The position numbers were made by a program, and so were the translations under genes. From assembly GCA_020284085.1 (NCBI GenBank), contig JACEVL010000003.1, forward strand, positions 526,692 through 590,691: a DNA stretch of 64,000 nucleotides, given 5' to 3'. The notes beneath the pieces are model-generated. The model saw nothing but the letters and a program-made list of their open reading frames with translations. It was not told where the DNA came from and did not search any database. Position 1 is the first letter of the stretch. Every line of letters starts with the position of its first letter. This document shows positions 11,287 to 23,126 of the stretch, piece by piece. Origin of the DNA: Aporrectodea caliginosa (lineage: Eukaryota; Annelida; Clitellata; Crassiclitellata; Lumbricidae).

Positions 11287-11649
11287 ACGGCGAATGAAAC
11301 GTTACTATTTACTGGAATTAATGATCATTAGTACTTTCTTCCATAGATGAGAGACCAATCTACAGGAAACACGCGAAAAGCGTATAAAAGAAATAATGGC
11401 ACTTAGTGCTTTATTCCACCCGTGTATTCAATTGAGTTCTGTTTTGCACTACATGTATGATCAGTTCTGACAAAGTTGAGGTCAGATCTACTTGATGTAC
11501 ACCTGGATATTCCGAAGTTGGGTGCTAGCAGAAAAACAGTCGCCGCAGATATCCACCTGGTTGTGAAGAAATCTAAGAATTAGGTGATTGTGGTACTGAC
11601 TCGCGACCAATTCGAGAATGATCATCTGCAATAATATCCAGGTTTCAAC
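11287..11649. other. Region without a supported gene
   Basis: Sequence upstream of the transposase-like gene's first exon. A TATA box is not obvious, and no repeat or coding motif was recognised. Confidence 0.35.
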
Positions 11650-12411
11650 TGATTATTATTATAATTATTTGTTTATTGGCACACAAAAAACAGCTGACAC
11701 ACCGCAACTGATTACAGCTAATTCAAAAGAATAATAAAGATAGAATCAAAATATAAAACTAATGTTAATCGAAAGGTTCAAAAGATGGAATTTAGTGTTC
11801 AATGGTACATTTTGACAAAGTCTCTCAGATTATTCGTACCAATTTCCGGTAAAGGACACGAGGAATAAAATTTCTATTATCTTTAAAGGGAAGTACATAA
11901 TCATGAGGCCGGGGTCACATTATATATTGGCGTATGTTAGTAGGTGGGAAAAGCTCTGTCAGAACGTGTGAACTGTTCCTTTGGACCGCAGACAGCAGCG
12001 TATCCTCAGCTTTAGTAACCATCGTCTCCCCATCAGGAATGTCCATAGATAGATAACCAGCCCGCCGAGCTCTGACAAGGACCTTCTCCAGCCTACAACG
12101 TTGTTCTGCATTGGTGAGACCCCACCATGCAGGTATGGCGTAAATAATTTTTGCAACCAATGTAGCCCGAGCAACCTCTTGCAGAGCACACGCTGAAAGT
12201 CCGTGAAACCTGAGGATGCGGAACGCATGAAAGGTTCCCATGCACTTGGCCAAGATATCTGCTACATGTATTGCAACTTTTAGGTTGGCTTGGATAGTGA
12301 CGCCTAAAATCTTAACTGCTGACACCCTGCTTACTTCCTTTAGCGTTTCAGGGAGCATGACACTGCGTCGACGGGGAATTATCATCTCTCTGGTCTTACA
12401 TTGATTTAGCT
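11650..12411 (-). mobile_element. LINE 3' end (CR1/Jockey-like, older relative of family A)
   Basis: On the minus strand the ORF ends at 11915. The 3' UTR then ends in CCAATAAACAAATAATTATAATAATAAT, described here only as an AATAAA signal with an AAT-rich tail near 11650. The upstream side is cut at 12412 by a hAT end (CACTGGTTCTTAACC). Confidence 0.65.
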
Positions 12412-12412
12412 C
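11915..12412 (-). pseudogene. LINE reverse transcriptase, C-terminal fragment
   Basis: About 165 codons: KILGVTIQANLKVAIHV, FHAFRILRFHGLSA, PAWWGLTNAEQR, RRAGYL, KAEDTLLSAV and HVLTELFPP. These match the C-terminal blocks of the LINEs at 3790 and 15354 but at much lower similarity, so it is an older relative. The palm domain is missing. The N-terminal end of the open frame runs into the hAT terminus at 12412, and those residues are not part of the LINE protein. Confidence 0.7.
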
Positions 12413-13110
12413 ACTGGTTCTTAACCTTTTCAAGGGAGCCGAACCCCAAGAGAAATCTGACCACTCACCGAACCCCTCAAGTTTGAACAATAAGTTTTTA
12501 ACTAATGGGAACAAAAGGAAATAAAAAATTGTACTAAAATGTGATACAATATTAATACATTCAGTACATGAACTACTAACAGTTAACTAACCGTACCAAC
12601 ACTACCAATTGCATCTTAATGTGTCCTTTGTTGTTGCCGTTTGGAAACAATGTGAGAAATGCGTGGCTCTGTTTTGGAAAGACTCACTCTCATGTCATTT
12701 TCGCAATCAAGCCTGCTCCTTTTCTTGGATTTAATCTCCACCAATTTTGAGAATCCTTGCTCACAGAGATATGATGTGACAAACGGTGTGAGGACTTCAA
12801 GGGCTGCTTTAGCAATTCTGCTGCTGATGGTGTCATTTGAGAGTGGAATGAGAGACAACTTATCTGCTGCCGATTTTCAGAGCATGATGTTGGCCATCTT
12901 CATTGCACATGGTTTTATGAGTGTCTCGCCAACTGTATGTGGTTTGCCCTGCTTCGCGATCAGGTATGCAACTTCATATGATGCTGTAAGGATTAAGCCA
13001 ATCCTTACCTATTGGAATGAAGCCCATAGCGGGCAAGGTAGCACTTGCATCAAATCGACTTCTCTTCAATTTGAATTCATCCAGCATTACCGAGAGTTCG
13101 GCTGTTTGCT
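12412..13110 (-). pseudogene. Deleted ZBED5-like hAT transposase
   Basis: The left end has a hAT-type terminus (CACTGGTTCTTAACC, GCCGAACCCC). On the minus strand a start with DEFKLKRSRFDASATL is followed by AYLIAKQGKPHTVGETL and CAMKMANIML in another frame. A jump then leads to the hAT dimerisation block TPFVTSYLCEQGFSKL with SRLDCENDMRVSLS, ending at 12616. The zinc finger and the whole catalytic core between the N- and C-terminal parts are missing. This is the pattern of an internal deletion derivative. The right terminus was not found by eye. Confidence 0.65.
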
Positions 13111-13119
13111 ATAGGCGCA

Positions 13120-14990
13120 ATGGTAATCGGGTTCCTGCATTCTGATTGGTCGGCTGTCATGGACGGCATTATGTTCCATTGGAGGGTTGAGTTCGTAGCA
13201 ACTAGCAACCATGTAGGCCTAATAACTTGTGATCATCTGTTCATACTGAATTGTAATCATACTGCGTAATTGTCAGTTTGAAAATATTAAAACGAAGATT
13301 ATTATTATTATATTGATTGCTTCCAAGCTTTTTCGTCCTCGACGAAACCCTCCTCAACAACTGCTCTGCCTCCTCTCTGGCAACCGGACTTCCACTGGAC
13401 ATCGATCTCTGGAGGCCCCCCCTCTGATATGACACAACACTTGTGATTTAGCTGGTGCTTAGCATCAGAGTAGTGCTTTATAGTGTATTGTATTGTATTT
13501 ATAAAGCGCCTCTCACAGTGAACACCTATCAGATACGCTCCCAGTGCGAAAGACCCCGAGCGGTATGGAAAATAATCGGAGTCAAACGCTCTGGCATGTG
13601 TAGGCATACATGACAAGCGCACCACACCTTCTTTGCTTGCCCAGTTACCTACAGTGATTAGAGTGCATGCTGCTTCTCATGCGCCTCTGTGTCAGAGAGC
13701 GTGCGGATCGCTTCTCGATGTAGCTTGTGTCAAATTTAAATCTCGGACTAGCAGGATTCGTTCACAGGAACTTAAATGGCGTGGCGCCCATGCAAAAACA
13801 GCAAGCTGTGGTGAAAGATTTCATCATTTGGATTTAGAAATATGAAGTTTACGATTGCGTCCTTTGCTCCCAACATTCTCATGCTTTGCTAATTAAGTCG
13901 TACCCTTCATTCCTCGACGTTTAGACCAGTAGTTCCGTTGTACAGGAGAACAGTGAAATTAAATTTCAAAGTGTTGCGTACAGTCATGAAAAACTGCTCG
14001 CTGCAGTTGATGTAGCAACAGTTTCCACTTGGTTTTCGAGTTGACTATCCTGACATCAGCAATTTAACGATGAGCTGCATTGGTTTCCCAATGTCATTTT
14101 TAGTACAAAGTGTTAAATCAGATGTTCCAACCTTTTCTGGAGTAAGGCACCCTTTCTCAATGGCACCTTCATTAAGTTTTCTTCCAGTTACAGTAGTTTT
14201 TTTATTTCAAGTATTGTTCCTACGCTATATAAAGCTTGGCCAGCACAACAGAAGTAAATAGTAAGTAAGTAAGAAGTAAAAGAACTACTGATTAATCATT
14301 TTCAGGAAGATCTGGATATGTCAATGACAGCAATAAGACTGCAAGTTTAAAGTTTGTAGGTTCTGGATATCCAAGGAACCCAAAGAGCAAGTTCATAGCA
14401 CCATTGGATGCCACGACACCCTTGTTAGGAAACAATGCATTAAAGTAGTAAAGGAGGCAAGAGCATTAATTTCGACTATTTATGTTTACTTCCAGAAACA
14501 AATTGAAAAAGTTTAAGTCACTGAAGAAAACAGTCACTAACATTTCACTGATTTGTAACTCTTACACAAATTACTAGAGATGCTTCAAATACTTACGTTA
14601 CAAATACAAATGCACATGGTTACCACAAGAACATGAAGATCTGTTTAATATTTAACACTAAATCAACCATATATTTTCACTGATCATGTCCTAAGACACA
14701 GCATGCACTCATTCAGAATTGCTCTTAAGAAATAATAACAATTGTGAACTGTGAAAATGTCAAAACCATCAGTTGATGACTAACTTATAACATATAAGAA
14801 TGCATGTAAAAGCAGACCAGCTTGTTCATTTGCTATAAGTTTGTATTCTCAAGAACTTTTGTCAAGTCTCAAGTATTTTGGTCTCAAATACAAGTACTAC
14901 AAAACAATACTTGAGTAATATTACATGTACTGTACCAAGTTCATCTCTGAAAATTACACAACTTTACAAAATGTTTTGTTTACCTAGTGA
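13120..14990. other. Region without a gene; SINE-like tail inside
   Basis: No coding motif was recognised. At 13478-13520 the minus strand reads GAGGCGCTTTATAAATACAATACAATAC, described here as the typical 3' end of an invertebrate SINE. Similar ends appear at 51720-51790 and 51995-52040. A (TTA)n run lies at 13300-13312. The rest is AT-rich. Confidence 0.4.
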
Positions 14991-14991
14991 C

Positions 14992-15255
14992 CTAATTGCA
15001 TTTGCTAACAGCCATTCGCATTGCCATACTTTTACTACCAAGTTCACCATTTCCCTCTCTCTTTGCATGCTCTTTCAGCAATGCCCTCTGATCCTTGGCC
15101 CATATACGCAAGCGAAGTGTGACAAATCGTTCAACTATCACATGCTTCACATTATGACACAACGGCAGGCGAACATCTGCACAAGCTTGCTGAATTTCAG
15201 TTGACAACAATTTACGAACATTCTTTTTGTGATTCAGAAGGTTGAAGAACACGCG
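14992..15255 (-). CDS. Unrecognised exon-like frame
   Basis: About 85 codons: a basic, helical-looking segment with RFVTLRLRIWAKDQRALLKEH and GSKSMAMRMAV near the C-terminus. That last motif recalls the tails of poorly described element-encoded proteins in invertebrates, but I cannot name the family. It is cut at its upstream side close to the (TAAG)n tail of the LINE at 15284. It may be a remnant of an element into which the LINEs were inserted. Confidence 0.3.
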   Translation of the reverse strand, partial: RVFFNLLNHKKNVRKLLSTEIQQACADVRLPLCHNVKHVIVERFVTLRLRIWAKDQRALLKEHAKREGNGELGSKSMAMRMAVSKCN

Positions 15256-15283
15256 AGACTATGTATCCTGCCAAATAGTAAAG

Positions 15284-16640
15284 TAAGTAAGTAAGTAAGT
15301 AAGTATATTCTTTATTCAACCAATTGCATATCCGCACTTTGGTGTACATACATTTATACAGAGTATAACATTCTTATTATAAACGATCTGCGTGAAAGAT
15401 TGTCAGCTTGTGGAATAAAACGGTCATGTAATCTCGGGCGCAGGGTGTAGGGGAGCGGCTTTTTGGGGGGGAGTAGTCCATGGAGTACATGCCCCGGGTT
15501 TCGTAGGATTGCAGAGAAGAGGCGTGAGTCGGCAGTGTTGCAAAGATGCTCAAACGATGGACTGTCCTCTGGCAGGTACCGCAGACGAATCAGACGCCGC
15601 ATCGCCGACTGAAGGCGGTTCTTTTCTTGCTGCCCTGCAAACCCCCACCAAGCCGGAGCAGCATAGAGCATTCGGGCCACCGTTGTAGCACGAACCACGT
15701 CATATAGCATAGGGCCTGAAAGACCATGCGCCACGAGGATGCGCAAGGCATACAGCGATTGTCTGGCCTGACAACATATACGGGTGATGTGTGACTCGAA
15801 ACTCAAAGCTTCATTCATTGTAACGCCCGAGATGACCATGCTGAGACCCTTGTCAGTCCTGGAGTAGTAATCGGAACCGCGTCTCGCCCAGCACGCCCCC
15901 GTGGCCGACGAATCACCATTTCAAAGGTCTTTTTTGAGTTCAGTTTTAAGTTACACGTTGCAGCCCAATCTGTGACGTGGTCTAGTTCTGCTGAGATTGT
16001 TGCACTGTGTGAGGCGGGTATCAGGAGATAAGTGTCATCAGCATATTTGATTAACCTGTTTGAAGGGTGGACCGTCTTGAGTTTTGAAATAGCTGTTATA
16101 AAGTTAGCTGGTCCCAAACCCGATCCCTGAACTATGCTGGCGCAGATACTAATAATTGCGGAAAGTAAGCCATTGAATTTGGTTGCATGTTTACGATTGT
16201 CTAAAAAGGCAATTATCCAGTTATAAATACAGTCAGGGATGGGTAATCTGGCGAGTTGCTCTGTAAGATATGAATGACTGACTGTATCGAAAGCTTTGGA
16301 GAAATCAAGTGCGATCAGATGAACATAGTGGTTTTCGTTGAGAAGTTCCAATAGGTTGTGGGTTAAGGCAATTATGGCTGCCGTGGTAGAACCAGTGGGA
16401 CGGAATGCATATTGATCCAAGAAGTCCTGGTTTTGGAGTGGTTCTGTCAAAAAAGGATAGAAAAAACGGCGCACAATAAATTTCTCAAGGAGACGGCATA
16501 GAATGGGGGTGACTGATATAGGGCGAAAATCTGCAACATCAGACGGGTGAGGAACCTTAGGTACTGGCGTAATGGTGCTTATTTTCCACTGTGGTGGTAC
16601 ATATGACGAAAGAATAGAAACGTTGAAGAGATGGGTTAAG
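15284..16640 (-). mobile_element. LINE family A, copy 2 (5'-truncated)
   Basis: On the minus strand the 3' end has the family's CAAAGTGCGG box, an ATAAAGAATATAC stretch and an (ACTT)n tail at about 15284-15306. The 5' end abuts, without spacer, the (ACTT)n tail of the next copy at 16641, so it seems to have inserted into that tail. Confidence 0.85.
15354..16640 (-). pseudogene. LINE reverse transcriptase (palm to C-terminus)
   Basis: Two overlapping frames (16640-15815 and 15839-15354) make about 430 codons, with a frameshift at 15815-15839. The palm is intact in its motifs: ITPVPKV, DFRPISVTPILCRLLEK, YAFRPTGST, LDFSKAFDTVSH with the first catalytic Asp, IVQGSGLGP, and KYADDTYLLIP with the catalytic YADD. 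Then come the LNSKKT motif and the C-terminal WWGF block. The endonuclease is lost. It is very similar to the copy at 16751-20249, which allows a direct comparison of lesions. Confidence 0.85.
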
Positions 16641-18632
16641 TGTAAGTAAGTAAGTAAGTAAGTATATTCTTTATTTATCCAACTGCATAACCGCACTTTG
16701 GTTTACATGAAATTACACATTATACAGCATTCTTGTTAAAAACGTTTTTCTCATGAAGTTGTCAGCCTGTGGGACAATTCGGTCATGTGGTCTGGGACGC
16801 AGGGAATAGGGAGTGTCTTTACAGGAGGGAGGAGCGGGTTCAGAACATGGCCGGGGTCCGCCAAGGCAGCAGTAAAGAGGTTCCTATCTGCCGTTCTATA
16901 CAACTGTTCTAATGTTGGGTTACTCTCTGGAAGGTAGCGTAGTCGGACCAGACGGTCCATCACGGACTGTAGTCTATTGCGTTCCTGCTGCCCAGCAAAA
17001 CCCCACCATGCCGGTGACGCGTATAACAAGCGGGACACAGTGGTCATTCGCACAACATCATGTAGCATTGGTCCTGCAAGACCATGTGTCGTCATGATGT
17101 GCAGAGCATACATCGACTGTCTAGCTTGGACACATATGCGTTTTATATGCATTTCAAAGCCAATATGTTCAGTCATGACCACCCCGAGGATTACCATGCT
17201 CTGGACCCTTGGGAGTCCTGGCACTTCCCCAGGGATTGCTTCCTGTCCCCCCGCTCGCGTGGGCGGCGGATTAACATCTCTTGAGTTTTCTTTTGATTCA
17301 GGCTCAGGTTACATCTCGCAGCCCACTCCGTTACATGGTCCAGTTCGGCCCTGATCGTGTCGCTTCTTGAGGATGGTATTAACAAATAAGTATCATCAGC
17401 GCACTTAGCCAATCGATTGTGAGGGTGGACTGTTTTTAGTTTCAATATGGTCGTGATGAAATTCAGAGGCCCTAGGCCAGAGCCCTGCACAATGCTGGCG
17501 TTTATGTAAGCGATTGCTGAGATTAATCCATTATATTTAGTTACATGGTTTCGATCACACAGGAAAGCCACCACCCAGTTGTAGACACAATCCGGTATGG
17601 GCAACTCGGCCAGTTGCTCTGCGAGATAGGCGTGGCTGATCGTATCGAAAGCTTTGGTGATGTCAAGGGCAATCATGTGGATGTACTGATTATCTTTGAG
17701 GAGCTCCACGAGGTTATGTGTTAGGGCTATAAGAGCTGCGGTGGTGGATCCCGTTGGACGGAAGGCATATTGATCCGAAAATTGTTGATTTGTGTGTGGT
17801 TCTGTCAAAAAGGGATGAAAAAAGCGGTGCGCTATGATTTTCTCAAGGAGACGGCAGAGGATAGACGTGACCGATATAGGACGGAAGTCAGCAGCCTCCA
17901 CGGGATGGGATACCTTTGGCACCGGCGTTATAATGCTTGATTTCCACGGCGGCGGAACATAGGAGAAGAGGATAGAGATATTAAAGAGCTTTGTGATTGG
18001 TTGAGCTAGCATGTGAGCCACTCCTCTGAGTAGCCAGGCAGCCAGACCATCAGGGCCCGTTGCAGTACTGCCAACCGACGTGAGCAGCCTGTAGGTGGTA
18101 AATACGTCCACATACTCCGTTGTTTCGTCGACAACTGTTGATTTGAGTGAAGGAGCAGCATAGTTTTTATCTGTAGAGATGTTGCAAAAATGCCGGTTTA
18201 AAGATTCCGCCGTGACCTTGCAATCCGGGTGTGGGGTTTCCCTGCGGCACCCACCCCGAAGCCGATTGACCTCCTTCCACATTTCACTAGATCCGCGTTT
18301 GACTCTGTCGAAGGTGGTGGTATTTCCCTTGATGATAATTCGGTTTATCCTTTCTGATAGTTTTGATGCAGCCTCCACTTTATTTTTCTTAAGAAGTTTG
18401 TTGCGCCTCCGTATCAAGTGTTTAACGATTGGCGTCATGAAGGGCGGATCTCTTTCTTTGATTGTGATACTCTTTGTTGGAAAATAGAGATCAGTGACCG
18501 CATCTATGTACTCATAGAAGGCTTCGAAGGCCGCCCCTGGAGTTGGGCTCTCTGCGATGAATGACCAGCTCTGCTCTGACAGATGGCGCTCGAGGGAGGC
18601 AAACTGGTTCGGTGTACGGGGGCGGTACAGCA

Positions 18633-19414
18633 TTAGGGCTGTCAAAATGTTAGAAAAACCTGGCCCGGGTACCCGAGCTCATTTTCAACGGGGGCCCGAA
18701 GGCCCGTCAGTCCGTCATTGGTAAAACGCTTGAGGAAAGCCAAAAATAGTTGAGTCACAGTGTAACAAAGTTACAAAATTTGATTCAATTAATTACATTG
18801 AAAGACCTGTGGCGTGTGTCTAACGGCGCTTTTCGGTACTAATACCTCGATCACGGTCCACTTATTCCGTCGCCTCGTATCGCCGATCGACGGGAAAGCG
18901 TGGGATAGAAATTGTCGCTTCGATTACATCCGTCGTCCAAAAGCTACAAATGGCACGGTTTCCGTCTTTTTCTCACACTTCGACGACCGAGTCACCAAGA
19001 GTCGCTAAATTGGGAAGGGGAGCGATACCTAATAGGATTTAGACACGGAGACACACAGACAGATACACTGACCGGAGAGAGTCGTTAGTCGTCGCCCTTG
19101 TTCAAAGGACGCAGCCGTGGAATGTGTACGCGACACAGCTCCAGAAATTGGTCTCTCTGGGTGGTCTTCCCACGAAAACCGACAGCAGAAGGGATGAATT
19201 TCTGGCGGGAATAACGAGATCTTCTCGATATCTCGAAAGACCGAGTCAACAAGTGACCAATGTTAGAAGCGAAAATTATGTTGTCCAAAGGCCGTATTTT
19301 ATTCAATATATGCATCACTTTATATATAAGAGGACGTTGAGCTGAACCTAGGACCACTGGACCAGTTGTAAAGTTTATTTAACGACGCTTCATAAGGTAG
19401 GAAGCTCTGTCTAG

Positions 19415-19489
<75 letters not shown>

Positions 19490-20058
19490 CGGTCGTTGCA
19501 CTAAGACCTAATTCAAAGTTTATCATCAATGTCTGCTATTCAAATAATCCATTGTGTTGGACAGCATAAGCCGAATGCAATAACAGCCAGTGTGTCACCA
19601 GACTGACCACCAATTCCCGATATAGCGATCTTTCTTCTTTGATTGACAGGCCTAATGGTCGCCGGCGGTCTGTCACTGATACAGGGTATACTGCGAAGGC
19701 GGCAGATTTGAAGAGGGGCACAAGGCTCTAGCAGCACATCATGCACAGGTCTGGTAATAGCAGTAATACCTCAGCGCTTTGCAGCGCCTGGCTGGTCTTA
19801 GTATAGCCAGCCGACAAGTAAACAGGTATGGGTGCCAAGTTGCCAACTACCCCCGCGCCGATGACTAATACCACTGTAGCTGGCCAACACATCTTCAAAT
19901 CCACAGCGTTTTACGCGACTGATAGTCTGTATTTAAGCTTTTAAAATTTACTTAAAATAATATGCTGATTCGGACGGGTTTTCGGGCTTTGATTTAAGGG
20001 CCCGGGCCGGGCCCTTCGAACGGGGGCCCGGAGGCCCGGGGGCCCGTTGACAGCCCTA
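18633..20058. mobile_element. Non-autonomous hAT element (1,426 bp)
   Basis: Perfect 12-bp terminal inverted repeats TAGGGCTGTCAA and TTGACAGCCCTA, flanked by an exact 8-bp duplication TACAGCAT (18625-18632 and 20059-20066). Both ends carry long GGGCCCGG-rich subterminal sequence. No transposase is encoded. An (AT)n run lies inside at 19416-19488. It splits the LINE reverse transcriptase, whose frame resumes directly after it. Confidence 0.95.
19416..19488. repeat. (AT)n microsatellite
   Basis: About 36 uninterrupted TA units. The apparent Tyr-Ile repeat protein read from it is not a gene. Confidence 0.97.
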
Positions 20059-20337
20059 TACAGCATCACTCGTCGTCTCTCCGCCCGTTCTTGGGAACCT
20101 GGTATCTCTGAAGATCGGGGAACTGCCAGGAAGTGAAGCGAGGTCTGCGTTTGATAGTGAGCTGGTGACATCTGTGAAGCATAAAACTTCGGGGAAGTCA
20201 TTATCAGTCTCCGAATTTGCAGTTTTGCCGAACGATGCAAAATCAGCAAGCTAGGAATTATCGTTGATGTTATAGCTGGAGGATGGTTTTATACGCAGAA
20301 ACTGTGAAGCAGACAGAAGGCATAGTTTGTTTTTAAA

Positions 20338-20710
20338 TTCTAGTGGAGATGGAATTGCATTGTTTGTACAAACGCTGGTTGCTGAGAAGGACGGTTGCTA
20401 AAGTGGCTGGTTGCTAAAGATGCTGAGGCTGACCTTTAAGTTGGTTGCTTAGAAGGTTGGTTGTTAAGAAGGCTGGTTGCTAAGAAGGCTGGTTGCTGAG
20501 GAATTTGGTTGCTAAGGAGGCTGGTTGCTAACGAAGTTGGTTGCTGAATGGGCTTGTTGCTAGATAGGCAGCATCGTTAAAACTAAGCAATTGAGGTTGC
20601 TTGCTTACGAGGGTTGGTTGCTAAGATGGATGGTTGCTAAGGATGGATGCTAAGAGGTTTAATGTTACAGAGGATGGTTGCTAAGTAGGCTGGTTGCTAA
20701 GAAGGCTGAT
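20338..20710. repeat. Degenerate GGTTGCTAAG minisatellite
   Basis: More than 20 copies of GGTTGCTAAG or GGTTGCTGAG, separated by variable 5-8 base spacers such as AAGGCT. The longer period is about 16-18 bases. No coding potential was seen. Confidence 0.85.
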
Positions 20711-20921
20711 GCTGGGCCTTTGTTGTCTTTGACAGGCTGATATGGGCCTTTGTTGTCTTTGACATGTACGGCTGTGCTTTGTCATCAACCGCCAGTTGCT
20801 GCAGAGCAGCCTTGTTCATTTCAAGCTCTGCAGAGAAATGACATTTGAACCCCACCTGGTTTTCACTGGTAGCTTCCGACTTACGACAGGAAGAGTCTTT
20901 TTTCTTTGCGATCTTTAGGTT

Positions 20922-21909
20922 TTATGACTGATTTCTTGTCCCGTTTGGCGCAGCTTTTGTAGCAAGAATTGCATTAAGCATTTGACTTCGTTTGACCTCT
21001 TTGACGACAGCCGTTGACTGGCTAACAACATCAGAAATTGTTCTAAGTTTACTCAAGTCAGTCATTAATAAATTGAGTCCATGAGCAGCACAGCCGTAGC
21101 AAGATATCTGTGGGTATTTGTTCTCAATAGAATCCCATGCAGCTTTCATATTGGAAGCATTGTCTGTCACAACACCAACAAATTTAGACTCACCAACAGC
21201 ATCAATTACTTCACTCATTTTCTTTGCCATGTACTCGCTTGTGTGGCTCTCAGCACCAGTTGTCATTGTTTTGTAAAAAATGGGATGTGGTGTTGTTACA
21301 ATGAAATTAATAATTGACTGGTTTCGTCTATTACTCCACCCATCACAAGTCAATGCCAGACCATCTGATGACGCGAGACGTTCGGTTACATCGCATGAAA
21401 CACGTCCACATTGAGCATATAGCAAATTATTTGAAAGACTGTAACGACTTGGGAGCGTGTATGATGGGCGAAGTTTTGCGAACAATTCTTGCCAAAGCGG
21501 ACTTTCAACAATAGATAAGGGTGTTGCAGTGCCATAGACTGCCCTGGCTAATAGTTCATCAGTGCTTGTTTGTTCTTTAATATCCATTCTATCAACAAAA
21601 GAACTAACAAGTAACTGTGGGAGCCCTGGTGCTAGTGGCAGTACTGAACACGTTTGCAGTGAAAGAGCGAGACGCTGTATATAATGGAATTGTTTCAAGG
21701 TTTTGACAAGTTGATGCTGAAACCAAAGAAGCTTCTGAACTTCGCATTGAATTGGTTGAAGCTGCCACTGGATTGACTGGAATTACTGAATTACTGTATT
21801 TTCTCTTGATTTGGTCTGGACATTTCGGGCACTTCGACAAATGTTTCTCTAATCTGGTGCCATTGTTGGCACCCGTCCACTTGCAAAACTTGTACTGAAC
21901 TTTTTGCAT
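20922..21909 (-). pseudogene. hAT transposase fragment (BED finger and DUF659)
   Basis: The frame 21909-21604 starts with ATG and has a BED-type finger (CKWTGANNGTRLEKHLSKC). The frame 21698-20922 carries the DUF659 core: LTCDGWSNRRNQSIINF with the first catalytic Asp, VVTDNASNMKAAW with the second, and CAAHGLNLL. A frameshift near 21640 joins them. The protein ends at 20922 before the catalytic Glu region and the dimerisation domain, so it is truncated to about half. The ends of the element are not clear. An AAACCGAATTTCGGTT-like stretch at 22238-22260 could be a terminus. Confidence 0.75.
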
Positions 21910-22766
21910 TTTCCCAGTAGAGGCGACACTATTAAAAAGTTTTCTTGCTGGTGTTTCTTACGTCCAGGCATAATTCAGCTTTGACTCTTGTCGTTACTCT
22001 TTAGTCCCTACACAATGCAATGCAATTTTTAAAAAAGCTTTACAAGAGGGAGTCATCATAAATGTATGCATTCACTAATCACTACTGACTAGTCTACTCC
22101 ATTAATATACGGTCCTGGCACTAAATCAACAATACACAATTGATTTTCCGTTAAAATTATAAATGCTTTAAACAACTATTACCTGAAGGATGGATCATGG
22201 GATTAGATAAAGATGTAAGATAAGAGAAAACAGAATTATCGATTTTTCGGGAAACCGAATTTCGGTTGTAAAAATACAATTTTAAACCCAATTTCGGTTA
22301 TGATTAATGATTAATGATTATTTTCTACTTAGAGATTGAAATTCTAAATAATAATAATAATAATGATACCGTACGTTTATTTAAGAAGTCTTTTATTCGT
22401 CAAACAACATAAATAAAACCAGGAATAGGCATGACGACGGAAACTGTGTACAAGAAATCCATCATGGCTGCCATCGACTACGATCAAATAGAGTGCAAAC
22501 AATGACAAGCAAAGTAACGTCTGCTATTATAAAGTTAATATCCGATTGCAGAACAGACCATATCTTTGGAACAGCACCATGTCATTGGAACAGCACAAAC
22601 TGGTCCAACTCAAGACATTGTGTCAATTTGTGTGCATCCAATACTTCAAAACATGTTTTTTTTGTCATTGAAATATTTCAAAAACACTTTCAGAAATGAA
22701 ATATATTATTTCAAATGAACTATTTCACGCTCACATCACTATGCTGATCTTGGGGCTGGTTGCTAA
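21910..22766. other. Region without a supported gene
   Basis: 5' flank of the DUF659-type hAT. It contains CGGGAAACCGAATTTCGGTT and a repeated AATTTCGGTTATGATTAATGATTAATGATTA stretch near 22290-22320, described rather than assigned, plus an (AAT)n run at 22350-22366. Confidence 0.4.
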
Positions 22767-23126
22767 AGGATCATGCATTTAGTATGTACGCAGAAATCCG
22801 GAAAATTGGACCCCTCTTTGTAAGCACGTGTTCTTTTATCCCAACTGAATACGTACGCTTGACACAACCCCCTTCCAATGCTGATGAGCTGCGTGACAGT
22901 TAATAGCAGTCAGAGGTAACGTGGGTTACAAGTTCCACCTCTCCCACTGCCCCACCTCCCTGGTAGTGTCTGATATGTTCGGAGGCCCATTTGAAAGCCA
23001 AAAATAAACATATTATTATCGAGGTTTCAATCCTCCGTTTCCTATGTGTACGTACATTGTCACTAGACGTCCGCATACTCATTTCGGGTAACCCTCCCCC
23101 ATGCGTACATACTAATGGATGACCCC
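22767..23126. mobile_element. PIF/Harbinger-like MITE, copy A (diverged)
   Basis: The right end ATGGATGACCCC and the inner blocks (TCAGAGGTAACG, TATTATCGAGGTTTCAATCC) match three cleaner copies in this window. The left end is degraded (AGGATCATGCATTTAGTATG). No flanking duplication is clear. Confidence 0.65.

Larger units (their letters stand above)
16751..20249 (-). pseudogene. LINE reverse transcriptase with an altered YADD box
   Basis: The frame 18645-17191 plus 17224-16751 holds the linker before the reverse transcriptase (a basic KHLIRRRNKLLKKNK region, PDGLAAWLLRG), all palm motifs and the C-terminal WWGF domain, with a frameshift at about 17191-17224. Upstream coding resumes beyond the hAT insert, where the residues before MLYRPRTP continue to about 20249. 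The catalytic box reads KCADDTYLL: the codon at 17401-17403 is TGC, where copy 2 has TAT for Tyr. That change, the frameshift and the insertion make this copy inactive. Confidence 0.85.
16641..20270 (-). mobile_element. LINE family A, copy 3, split by a hAT element
   Basis: 3' tail (ACTT)n at 16641-16665 on the minus strand. The ORF covers 16751-18624 and resumes at 20067 after the hAT insert at 18633-20058. The upstream limit is near 20260-20330, where the coding signal fades before a minisatellite. Longer than copy 2 because it retains the region before the reverse transcriptase. Confidence 0.8.

Noticed and set aside
19320..19529. Tyr-Ile repeat protein
   Set aside because: Translation of an (AT)n microsatellite.
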